NCBI GenBank assembly: GCA_964471475.1
Contig: CAYYFQ010000008.1
Coordinates: forward strand, 1-64,000
Source of the DNA: JAJNBD01 sp964471475
GTDB lineage: Bacteria; Pseudomonadota; Gammaproteobacteria; CAISUE01
Reading direction: 5' to 3'
DNA: 64,000 nt
In this document: in pieces, positions 17,082-25,110 of the stretch
Layout of the letters: each line of letters begins with the position of its first letter
Numbering within the stretch: the first letter of the stretch is position 1
Program-made: the position numbers and the translations under genes
Notes under the pieces: generated by a model
What the model saw: only the letters and a program-made list of their open reading frames with translations
The model's database searches: none
Told to the model about the DNA's origin: nothing

Positions 17082-18173
17082 CTACAAAAAAAATTTCTCT
17101 GCCGAAAAATTATCCAATGCTTTATCAAAAAATTGTTTGTGAATTGTCGTGATAAAAATTTGACTTGGTAAAGTTAGCAGCATATTCATGGCTTGATCTA
17201 TGTGCTGTAAATCTAGCTCTGCCGTTAAATCATCTATCAAAAAAATACTTGCTTGTTGTGTTAATTGATAAAGTAATAGCGTTTGTGCAATTCGCATCGA
17301 AAAACCAAGCATTTTTTGCTGTCCGCGAGACAAAACATGATCCGCATCGTATTGATCAAGTTTAATTTTTAAATCTGCCCGATGAGGGCCATATTGAGTG
17401 AACCCTAAAATTTCATCTCGCTTGCGCGTACGTTGGAGCAAAGCAAGGTATTCTTTATCACGATCCCACCCCGAATAAAAATCTATTTCTACTTGTTTAA
17501 TGATATTTAAACTTTGAAGAAGCTCTTGCAATACAGGCAAAAATAACGTTAAATAAAGCCGTCGATATTGGTCTATTTGCACGGCAGCATTTGTTAACTC
17601 TTGCTCCCAAAAATCACATTGGATCGCATCCATGTTTTTTAACAACGCATTGCGCTGTTTAAGTGCACGTTGAAAGCTTTGCCACACAGTTAAAAATTTT
17701 TGTTCCGCATAAAAAACACCCCAGTCTAAAAACTCTCGACGATACTGTGGACCAGCATCTAACAAATGAAAATTTTCATGATGGATTATTTGCGTAGGAA
17801 GAATTTTTAAAATATCTGTGTGGCTATTTAATACATCTCCATCAAGTTTTATCTGAGATAAGGTATTTTCTCTTTGTTTCTCAAATCCAATTCGGTGGTT
17901 TTTTGCATCAGCATTGATAAAATTTCCCATGATGCGGAAAAATTTTTTTTGATATTGAATTGCGGTCAGATAAGAAGCGCCTCGAAAAGAACGCCCCATT
18001 GATAAAAAATAAATTGCTTCCAACAAAGAAGTCTTTCCTCGACCATTATCTCCAACAATAAGGTTGAATTTTTGATGTGGCATAATTTCAAAATTTTCGA
18101 AATTTCGAAAATTTTGAAATTCTAACGTGGATAAAAACATTGCTACGCCTTGGATTTTTCGGTTAAGCCGCAA
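17082..18173 (-). CDS. recF: DNA replication and repair protein RecF
   Basis: RecF is an SMC-like ATPase that helps load RecA at gaps. LEFQNFRNFENFEI starts the family, GDNGRGKTSLLEAIYFLSMGRSFR is the Walker A region, SRGQQKMLGFSMRIAQ is the signature motif, and FLIDDLTAELD is Walker B. The upstream MRLNRKIQGVA is poorly conserved, so the real start is probably 18140 (MFLSTLEF), giving about 352 residues. It follows dnaN, the usual pairing, but dnaA and gyrB are not adjacent here. Confidence 0.94.
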   Translation of the reverse strand: MRLNRKIQGVAMFLSTLEFQNFRNFENFEIMPHQKFNLIVGDNGRGKTSLLEAIYFLSMGRSFRGASYLTAIQYQKKFFRIMGNFINADAKNHRIGFEKQRENTLSQIKLDGDVLNSHTDILKILPTQIIHHENFHLLDAGPQYRREFLDWGVFYAEQKFLTVWQSFQRALKQRNALLKNMDAIQCDFWEQELTNAAVQIDQYRRLYLTLFLPVLQELLQSLNIIKQVEIDFYSGWDRDKEYLALLQRTRKRDEILGFTQYGPHRADLKIKLDQYDADHVLSRGQQKMLGFSMRIAQTLLLYQLTQQASIFLIDDLTAELDLQHIDQAMNMLLTLPSQIFITTIHKQFFDKALDNFSAEKFFL

Positions 18174-18196
18174 GATACCCTTAACACTTGGGGGCT

Positions 18197-19303
18197 CTAT
18201 AAAAATACAGGCATTACCACAAACAAAGTACTAGCCCTTTCATGGTCTGTTCCTTTCAAAAGTAAGCCACTGTCATTTTGAGCGATGCATAACTCTATTT
18301 CGGTCGACGCAATACAATTAATCACATCCATTAAATAGCTCGCATTAAAACCTAATTGCACTTCAGGATGAGAAAATTGAATATCTAAACGTTCTTCGGC
18401 TTCTTCGTGATCCGCATTATGACTCTGTAATTGCAGCGAATCTTCTTGCCATAATAATGTCACGCCACGAAATTTTTCGTTGGATAAGATAATCACACGG
18501 CTCAACGCTTGTTTAAATTCATCGCGGTTTAAATTAATTTTTCTATCCGTCGGTTTTGGTAAAACTTTATTGTAATCGGGATATTTGCCATCTATCAATT
18601 TTGAGGTTAATGTAAAATCTTTAGCGACCACACGAATATGATGTGGTGACAGCGTCACTTCCACGGTTTCATCTGTATTTTGCAACAAGCGCAATAGCTC
18701 ACCAACACCTTTACGTGGCACAATCACTTGATAAAAATTTAAAGTTTCTTGCACCGCCAATGTGCAAATAGCCATTCGATGTCCATCTGTCGCAACGGTC
18801 CGAATTTCTTTATTGCGTAATTCTAACAAGAGCCCATTTAAATAGTACCTTACATCTTGTTGAGCAATAGCAAAATGTGTTTGTTCGAGTAAGTAACGCA
18901 ATTCTTTTTGAGAGATATGAAATTGATGTTCACTTTGACTTTCCTCTACCATCGGAAAATCTGCCGCAGGTAACGTTTGGAGAACAAAACGACTGCGACC
19001 CGCTTTGACATTAAACCGGGTAGATTCCAGTGTACATTGCATTAACGTTTCGGGAGGAAAACTGCGGCAAATATCATAAAATTTGCGAGCAGGTACCGTA
19101 ATTTTCCCAGACTCCCCTGCGTGCGATAGTGTATGGCGTCCGATTAATTCAACTTCTAAATCTGTTCCTGTTAACGCCAGATATTCATTTTCTACACTAA
19201 TGAGAGCATTAGCCAAAATGGCCAATGTTTGACGCCTTTCCACTACCCCAACCACGGTGGATAAAGGTGCTAAAAGATCGCCGCAACTGATAGTAAATTT
19301 CAT
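18197..19303 (-). CDS. dnaN: DNA polymerase III beta sliding clamp
   Basis: This 368-residue clamp has three repeated domains. MKFTISCGDLLAPLSTVVGVVERRQTLAILANALI and LTGTDLEVEL are typical of domain 1, ATDGHRMA of domain 2, and the C-terminal RASTLFVVMPVFL resembles the usual conserved MPMRL ending. The clamp tethers polymerase III and recruits Hda and repair proteins. It forms an operon with recF. The gene is about 12 kb from dnaA, whereas most gammaproteobacteria have dnaA-dnaN-recF together. Confidence 0.96.
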   Translation of the reverse strand: MKFTISCGDLLAPLSTVVGVVERRQTLAILANALISVENEYLALTGTDLEVELIGRHTLSHAGESGKITVPARKFYDICRSFPPETLMQCTLESTRFNVKAGRSRFVLQTLPAADFPMVEESQSEHQFHISQKELRYLLEQTHFAIAQQDVRYYLNGLLLELRNKEIRTVATDGHRMAICTLAVQETLNFYQVIVPRKGVGELLRLLQNTDETVEVTLSPHHIRVVAKDFTLTSKLIDGKYPDYNKVLPKPTDRKINLNRDEFKQALSRVIILSNEKFRGVTLLWQEDSLQLQSHNADHEEAEERLDIQFSHPEVQLGFNASYLMDVINCIASTEIELCIAQNDSGLLLKGTDHERASTLFVVMPVFL

Positions 19304-19608
19304 ACTCTTTCTCCATGAATCACCAAATCGTAAGCGCGTATTATGCCATCAATAGCATTTGTTTTGCTATGGTGCTCTTTAAGTCCTACACTCTTTCAGA
19401 TAATTATCCGTGAAATCTGAATATAGCTTGTGACACCCAGTAAAGTTGAACGGGTTTCTGAAGCATGGATGCTGAAGTAAAGCCTACCGAGGATGTACTT
19501 GTAGCGTCCCATAAGACGAGACCTTAATTGCCAAGTTAACAATAAAGTATAGTGAAATATGGATCAAATCATGTATCATAGGATTTTTATGACGGAGATA
19601 CGGTACTT
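19304..19608. promoter_or_regulatory. dnaN/ldcA divergent intergenic region with GGA-rich leader
   Basis: This 305-bp gap holds the promoters of dnaN (left) and the LD-carboxypeptidase (right). On the + strand, five GGA triplets fall within 19461-19596, mostly as AUGGAU or AGGAU. The first (19467) sits in the loop of a small hairpin, AGCAT-GG-ATGCT, and the last overlaps the GGAG that serves as the ribosome-binding site for the 19609 start. This resembles a CsrA-controlled leader. An imperfect palindrome (TTCAGAT ... ATCTGAA, 19395-19422) lies upstream. No gene is seen. Confidence 0.4.
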
Positions 19609-20541
19609 ATGATCTGGCCCATTATTCAAAAAGGGGAGGTAGTTGATATTATTGCGCCCTCTGGAAAAATTGAACCAGAAAATATCCCCATGATTCAATC
19701 TCTTGTCGAAAATTTGGGGTTAACTCCAAGAATTCCTTCTGATTTATTAGGCGATCATCCTTATTCCGCTAACACGGATGAAAAACGTCTTGAGCACTTG
19801 AAAAAAGCTTTATATGCTCCTGACAGTACCTTAATTTGGTGCGTCCGGGGTGGCTATGGCACGACAAGAATTGTCCCAGATTTACTTGGTTTAAATAAAC
19901 CAGAAAAACAAAAATTATTAGTGGGATTTAGTGATATAACTTCTTTACACCTTTGGCTTAATCAAGCTTGGCATTGGCCCACATTGCACGGTATGATGGC
20001 ACGACAAGCCGCTTGCTTGGCTCATAATGTCAATGATTTTCAAGCTTTAACGAATATTTGGTTTAATGGTCTAAAGGAGTATCGCTTGCAAAATCTTGAA
20101 CCACTGAATGAAGCCGCTCGTGTGAATACATCAATTTCTGGCATCACATGCGGCACAAATGCTACTTTAATTCAATCAAGCATTGGGACCCCGTGGCAAA
20201 TAGATGCTCGGCATAAAATTATTTTTTTAGAAGATATTAACGAAGTACCTTATCGTCTCGAACGCTTATTAGTCCACTTAGCTAATGCGGGGATATTTAA
20301 TGAAGCTCGTGCTATTATTCTAGGTGATTTTGGTGAAAATTTAGCCCAAGAAACAAATCGATTATTAGACTTTTCTTTGAAAAATTTTTCAGAAAATTAT
20401 GTAACTTCGCGAAATATTAAAATTCCCATTTTTCGTTTGACTGGCTTTGGCCATTGCGTGCGTAATAAACCTATTCCTCTGGGTGTTCATGGACAGATTA
20501 CTGATGGAGGTATCTTTTTTTCTGTGAACCTTGAATCATAG
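19609..20541 (+). CDS. ldcA: LD-carboxypeptidase, S66 family (LdcA/MccF-like)
   Basis: This 310-residue cytoplasmic peptidase starts with VDIIAPSGKIEPENI and has WCVRGGYGTTRIVPDL, then LLVGFSDITSLHLWL, where the serine of GFSDIT is the expected nucleophile, and LHGMMARQ. Later blocks (IIFLEDINEVPYRLERLLVHL, RAIILGDF, GFGHCVRNKPIPLGV) carry the Glu and His of the catalytic triad. Family members release D-Ala from muropeptide tetrapeptides for wall recycling; MccF-type members instead cleave microcin C-like compounds. With an AmpG-like importer in the window, recycling is the likelier role. Its leader is rich in GGA motifs. Confidence 0.85.
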   Translation: MIWPIIQKGEVVDIIAPSGKIEPENIPMIQSLVENLGLTPRIPSDLLGDHPYSANTDEKRLEHLKKALYAPDSTLIWCVRGGYGTTRIVPDLLGLNKPEKQKLLVGFSDITSLHLWLNQAWHWPTLHGMMARQAACLAHNVNDFQALTNIWFNGLKEYRLQNLEPLNEAARVNTSISGITCGTNATLIQSSIGTPWQIDARHKIIFLEDINEVPYRLERLLVHLANAGIFNEARAIILGDFGENLAQETNRLLDFSLKNFSENYVTSRNIKIPIFRLTGFGHCVRNKPIPLGVHGQITDGGIFFSVNLES

Positions 20542-20601
20542 AGAACATAATTTAACCAGCAACACCACTAACAATTTTATCTACAAATTTGAGGACTTTT
20601 T

Positions 20602-22044
20602 ATGACATCCCACTTTCCTATCATTGAAAAGGCTTATATCAACGATCTTTGGATCGACGCAGAAAATAAAATCGAAGTTTTTAATCCTGCGACAAAACAA
20701 CTTATTGGAACAATCCCTAATTTAGGCGCAAAAGAAACTAAGGAGGCGATTGATGCCGCAAGCACAGCTTTTCCAAAATGGGCTGCGCTTACTGTTTTAG
20801 CTCGAGCAGATATTTTATTTAAGTGGTATGCGTTGATCATGGAAAATCAAGTATCGCTTGCTAAATTAATTAGTTTAGAGGGGGGTAAATCACATGCAGA
20901 AGCGATGGGAGAAGTCGCTTATGGAGCCAGTTTCATACGTTGGTTCGCAGAAGAAATTCGGCGTTCGAATGGGGATGTGATTGAAAGTGATATCCCAAGC
21001 AAACGCTTCTTTGTTATCAAACAACCTGTGGGTGTTGTTGGTGCAATTACTCCGTGGAATTTCCCCTTAGCCATGATTACTCGTAAATGTGCGCCCGCTT
21101 TTGCTGCGGGTTGTACGGTTGTGTTAAAACCTTCTGAGTTGACACCCTTTTCTGCCATAGCTTTAGCCGCCTTATCCAAGGAAGCTGGCCTTCCAAAAGG
21201 TATTTTTAATGTGATTACGGGGGATGCGAAACCCATTGGAGATAGCTTATGCGAAGATATTCGTATTCGAAAAATTTCATTTACCGGCTCCACTAAAGTA
21301 GGGCAATACCTAGCCAAGCAAAGCGCTCCCACCGTAAAACGTTTGTCTTTAGAATTAGGTGGAAATGCGCCTTTTATTATTTTTTCGGATGCAGACATCG
21401 ATAAAAGTATTCAAGAAATTTTAGTGGCTAAATTTAGAAATAATGGGCAAACCTGTATTTGTGCTAATCGCATTTTAGTGGAACGCTCTATTCTTTCGGA
21501 AGTTAAATCAAAGCTAATAGCGGCAGTAAAATCTCTTAAAGTGGGTCATGCCTTTGCCGATGAAAGCGTTCAACTTGGGCCACTTATTAACCAAGCTGGT
21601 TTAGACAAAGTGCAACGCTTAGTAGAAGATGCTATTCAACAAGGAGCAGAATGCTTGTTGGGTGGAAAGCCACTTAACTTAGGCGGCTATTTTTTTGAGC
21701 CCACCATTTTGGCAAATATTCAATCTACCATGCAGATTGCCCATGAAGAAATTTTTGGCCCCGTCATTGCATTGCATAGTTTCGATACCGAAGAAGAAGC
21801 CATTGCTCTTGCTAATGATACCAATGCCGGCTTAGCTTCTTATGTCTTTACCAAAAACATTGGACGCTTATGGCGAGTGATGGAAAAATTAGAATATGGT
21901 ATGGTGGGAGGAAATACAGGGTTTCTTTCTAACACGGCCGCTCCTTTTGGAGGAGTGAAATTTTCCGGCTATGGGCGCGAAGGTTCTAAATATGGCTTAG
22001 AAGATTTTCAGGTGATTAAATCTTTTTGTTTGAGCGTTGAATAG
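20602..22044 (+). CDS. gabD: NAD(P)-dependent succinate-semialdehyde dehydrogenase
   Basis: This 480-residue aldehyde dehydrogenase has all core motifs: PVGVVGAITPWNFPLAMITRK, ISFTGSTKVGQ, the general base Glu in SLELGGNAPFII, and the catalytic Cys in NNGQTCICANR; EEIFGPVIAL and PFGGVKFSGYGREGSKYG complete it. The last motif and overall likeness point to the GabD subgroup, which oxidises succinate semialdehyde to succinate. Related aldehydes cannot be excluded. AGGACTTTTT precedes the start. It lies 60 bp after ldcA with no functional link evident. Confidence 0.88.
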   Translation: MTSHFPIIEKAYINDLWIDAENKIEVFNPATKQLIGTIPNLGAKETKEAIDAASTAFPKWAALTVLARADILFKWYALIMENQVSLAKLISLEGGKSHAEAMGEVAYGASFIRWFAEEIRRSNGDVIESDIPSKRFFVIKQPVGVVGAITPWNFPLAMITRKCAPAFAAGCTVVLKPSELTPFSAIALAALSKEAGLPKGIFNVITGDAKPIGDSLCEDIRIRKISFTGSTKVGQYLAKQSAPTVKRLSLELGGNAPFIIFSDADIDKSIQEILVAKFRNNGQTCICANRILVERSILSEVKSKLIAAVKSLKVGHAFADESVQLGPLINQAGLDKVQRLVEDAIQQGAECLLGGKPLNLGGYFFEPTILANIQSTMQIAHEEIFGPVIALHSFDTEEEAIALANDTNAGLASYVFTKNIGRLWRVMEKLEYGMVGGNTGFLSNTAAPFGGVKFSGYGREGSKYGLEDFQVIKSFCLSVE

Positions 22045-22075
22045 ATTTCACTTGAAATTTCCAACTTTTCATTAT

Positions 22076-22224
22076 AGAGATCACTCCAGGGCAAGCGCAT
22101 ATTAAATTTCATTAAAACATAATGTTATCATCCCGCGAACAAGTCGCGGGATGACAGCAGCGGAGTTAATTTCTCCCCGCTTGAAGATAAAAAACTTAAT
22201 ATGCGCTTGCCCTGAGATCGCTCT
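22076..22224. repeat. Nested palindromic element (149 bp)
   Basis: The outer arms are AGAGATCaCTCCAGGGCAAG... (22076 onward) and its near-perfect reverse complement ending GCTCT at 22224; CAGGGCAAGCGCATATTAA and its complement match exactly. Inside sits a second hairpin, TCATCCCGCG-AACAAGT-CGCGGGATGA (22128-22154). It has no coding capacity. It looks like a MITE or a composite of two palindromic repeats. It fills the gap between gabD and a secreted orphan and could end transcription of gabD. Confidence 0.7.
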
Positions 22225-22348
22225 GAATTTCGAGAGAGGCCCTTAATAAAATATTAAGCTCAGTTCTGCTATGCTAAAGTTGAAATGGTTTAAAGGGAAT
22301 ATAAAAGCAATAGTCGATTTTTATTTTTTAATTTAATTAAGGAACTTT

Positions 22349-22771
22349 ATGATGATTACGCTAAAAAATTTCGCATTGTGCATATTGGTAGCCACTAGTT
22401 TGGCTCAGAGTAGTTTTGCTGATGATTTATGTAAAAAATTTGATCCTAGGCCTTTCACATCCTCCGAGTCATGGTATGGCCCCACCGATCATCTTGGTAA
22501 TGCTACTATCTATATAACGAAGAGCTCAACGGGCCAAGGTGTGTCATATTTCTGTGATTGGGGTCCTGGTCTTTGTCACTTCGGTGAGCAGAACTTTACG
22601 AAAACTTGCACTTCCGATGGTCAAACTGCAACACTGCTACTAAACGGTTCAATCGTTGGAGCGGTCAATGCTAAAGTTATTTTAAAAGCAAACGATTTAA
22701 CTCATGTTGATGTGACCATAGCAGGAGATAGTATAGCAACTGGGCATGGTGTTTTGGAGCTTCAAGATTAA
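22349..22771 (+). CDS. Small secreted protein, unrecognised
   Basis: This 140-residue protein has a clear signal peptide (MMITLKNFALCILVATSLAQSSFA, cleavage before DDLCKK) and is otherwise soluble. The mature part has four cysteines (LCKKF, YFCDW, LCHFG, KTCTS), enough for two disulphides, and alternates short beta-type stretches (ATIYIT, ATLLLNGSI, AKVILKANDLTHVDVTIAG). AAGGAACTTT is a good ribosome-binding site. I recognise no family. It may act in the periplasm or be exported. It stands alone between a palindromic element and the convergent 726-residue gene. Confidence 0.7.
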   Translation: MMITLKNFALCILVATSLAQSSFADDLCKKFDPRPFTSSESWYGPTDHLGNATIYITKSSTGQGVSYFCDWGPGLCHFGEQNFTKTCTSDGQTATLLLNGSIVGAVNAKVILKANDLTHVDVTIAGDSIATGHGVLELQD

Positions 22772-22863
22772 AATTTTTATATGGCGCTAGCCACTATTTT
22801 TAGCTGTTGGACTAAGCCAAACTTAGCCTAGGCGGATTGATAGAACGTATTTACAACGCTGAT

Positions 22864-25044
22864 CTATTTCGTTGGAGCATCATGAAGTCTTTGAGGTGCC
22901 CCCGTTACCACATCCTCCATAGAAAAAAATTCTTGAGTCTTTAAAAATATATTCCTATAATTCTGAACAAATTTTTCTTGGGTATCCACAGGAATAAAAA
23001 GCTGCTTATGTGATATTCTAACGCTCATTAACTGTGTTAGATAACTTTCAACATCCTCACCAGCTGCTTCCGATGCTATATAGGCGCAAAAACTTTCATT
23101 CTGCTTGCACGCTACCATAAAAGCCCCTCTTGAGTGCATTAACAGATTCAAATTTTTTAGATTAGCTTTTATGCCAGGTAATCGTATCAAAAAAAGTTCA
23201 TCCATCAATATTACTTTTAATAAGGCTTTATTTACTTGATATTTAAAATTCACTGAGGCTTGTTTATCCACCGTCAGTAAGCTGGTTTCTTGGGACTGTT
23301 TTTTCCGATTAATAATATCATCTAACCAATTGTACATAGAATGTATACCTATTCCATTCACATTTAGTCTAGGTAAACCATCCAATAATTCACTCGTGAT
23401 GGCAGGATAAGTTTCTTGCCAAAAAGCACATTCACCATCAATACGTACGGCTATTATTTTTCCATCTCCTTCTACAACTCCAAAGTTATTATTACTATTA
23501 TCAATATCTCGAAAATACAAAGCATATACCAATAACTCTGCAAAATTTTCAATTTCTCCATTAAACGCTTTTTCTAAAAATCCTCTTTTTTTTATTTCAT
23601 CAAGACCAGCAACATATTCAGAAAGCGTTTTAAAACCAATAACTTCTTTACTTGTTGATGCACAAAAAATACGGCTTTTATTTATTGTAATATACCGAGC
23701 TTTTGGTTGAAGAGAATGGGGTAAAAGTATTCGTAAAGCTTCTTCATAGCACACACCATTAAAAATCATTTGGATATCATTATCTATGCCAAATTTTAAA
23801 AAATGTCTGTACTGATTTTTGGGTGCTAAATTTGCTTCCTCTTTTTTTTCATTTGGAACTTTTTTTGCGATGACAATAGCATTTTTGCTATTTCCTGTGA
23901 GAGGAACCCCCGTAACAAAAAATCGAGATAAACATTTTGATGAAAAAAATTTTGGCGATTTATCTGGAGGTATCGTTGGAATAAAATAAGTTTTATCACC
24001 CACCTTATTTACAAAAGGGAAAGGCCAAAATTTGACAAAATATTTTATAAAATTTTGTTTTTCTTCTTCATCTAATAAAGATTGACGTTCAATATATTGA
24101 GAGAAAGAGCTTGTAACAGGCACCCTTCTCTCAACTAGGTCTATATAATTTTTTAACGGTTGAAAAAAAAATTTTTCTATAAAAATGAAGTTTGGATATA
24201 ATACATTAAAAATAAATACGTGATTTAAACAATCAACATAGCAAAAAGTATTTCTTAAGTTTAATTGCTCTATAACTAAATTTAATGGTATTTTCAAATG
24301 TAAATTCTCTTCTACTTTTTTCAAGCGATTTTCTAAATAAAAACAGTTAATGAGTCGCTTTACTTCTTCACTATCCCTACCTTTTAAATACTCCAAAAAT
24401 TCGTCCTGTAATACTTCAGCCCTTTTAATTTCATCACCACTTACAGCTAATTCATTTTCAAAACTAAGAACTTCAAATGACGATTTTTCTTGTTCTACAC
24501 CCTCATCATCACTTGACTCTTTTTTATGTTTTCTAGAACACGGTGAGCTTTCTTCAAAAAAATATGAATCGGTACTTTCGCCGCTGAGTTCATCATCACT
24601 TTCATCATCACTATCCATATATCTTGATTTAAAAAAACTGGATTCTTTAATTTTATTTGTCACCTCTTCCCTGGTATAGACAATAATTCGACTAACAAGA
24701 TTATTTAAATCATAAATTATTCTTTTATTTTCATGAAAATTAAATACGACAAACAATCTTAATGTGACACAGCTAAGGCCTATTATTACGTTATTTTCAT
24801 CATAAGCTTCATCTAACTCATCGTTAAGTGCGTCGATAGCTTCTTGAATGCTTAAAATAAAGCTAGCGTTTTGCTCTTTCACAAACGCAAAGGCACTATT
24901 TTTCCGTATTATTTCTTCTAATTTTTGAATAAAATTCTCTGATAAAGGATGAGTACTATCTAGATAGGTGATGGTTATTAAAATATCCATTTTTTTAACT
25001 CTTTTTCTTTTTTGTGAAACAAATGGTGTTGTTGCATAAATCAA
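22864..25044 (-). CDS. Large unknown protein, effector candidate with kinase-like motif
   Basis: No signal peptide or membrane segment is evident. An acidic, serine-rich stretch lies at about residues 144-190 (SDDESDDELSGESTDS ... SSDDEGVE), recalling eukaryotic casein-kinase-type sites. From about 414 the order HFLKFG (Lys417), EEALRILLP, QPKARYI, FRDIDNSNNNFGVV (Asp513, Asp515, Asn518) and AVRIDGE (Asp536) resembles a phosphoinositide-kinase-like core, where D-x-H-x-x-N and DFG are usual. That is inference. The first 18 codons lie largely in a palindromic element, so the better start is 24990 (MDILITITYL), preceded by AAAGAG. Very low GC, a lone gene and size suggest a translocated effector. 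Confidence 0.6.
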   Translation of the reverse strand: MIYATTPFVSQKRKRVKKMDILITITYLDSTHPLSENFIQKLEEIIRKNSAFAFVKEQNASFILSIQEAIDALNDELDEAYDENNVIIGLSCVTLRLFVVFNFHENKRIIYDLNNLVSRIIVYTREEVTNKIKESSFFKSRYMDSDDESDDELSGESTDSYFFEESSPCSRKHKKESSDDEGVEQEKSSFEVLSFENELAVSGDEIKRAEVLQDEFLEYLKGRDSEEVKRLINCFYLENRLKKVEENLHLKIPLNLVIEQLNLRNTFCYVDCLNHVFIFNVLYPNFIFIEKFFFQPLKNYIDLVERRVPVTSSFSQYIERQSLLDEEEKQNFIKYFVKFWPFPFVNKVGDKTYFIPTIPPDKSPKFFSSKCLSRFFVTGVPLTGNSKNAIVIAKKVPNEKKEEANLAPKNQYRHFLKFGIDNDIQMIFNGVCYEEALRILLPHSLQPKARYITINKSRIFCASTSKEVIGFKTLSEYVAGLDEIKKRGFLEKAFNGEIENFAELLVYALYFRDIDNSNNNFGVVEGDGKIIAVRIDGECAFWQETYPAITSELLDGLPRLNVNGIGIHSMYNWLDDIINRKKQSQETSLLTVDKQASVNFKYQVNKALLKVILMDELFLIRLPGIKANLKNLNLLMHSRGAFMVACKQNESFCAYIASEAAGEDVESYLTQLMSVRISHKQLFIPVDTQEKFVQNYRNIFLKTQEFFSMEDVVTGAPQRLHDAPTK

Positions 25045-25096
25045 AGAAAGCCTTCATCGCGGGAAACACGAGCTCCGTTTTTATGCAACAACACCA
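25024..25096. mobile_element. 73-bp palindromic element with IS5/IS903-like ends
   Basis: TGGTGTTGTTGCATAAA at 25024-25040 is repeated perfectly inverted at 25080-25096. The ends resemble the GGCTTTGTTGAATAAAT-type termini of IS5/IS903-group insertion sequences, with a 39-bp centre and no gene. It is best read as a solo remnant or MITE, inserted between parC and the upstream edge of the 726-residue gene. Confidence 0.65.
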
Positions 25097-25110
25097 AAGT
25101 AAATTCTTAT

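Noticed and set aside
20919..21398. 159-codon open frame opposite gabD
   Set aside because: It is antisense to a well-conserved dehydrogenase, with no recognisable domain or ribosome-binding site.
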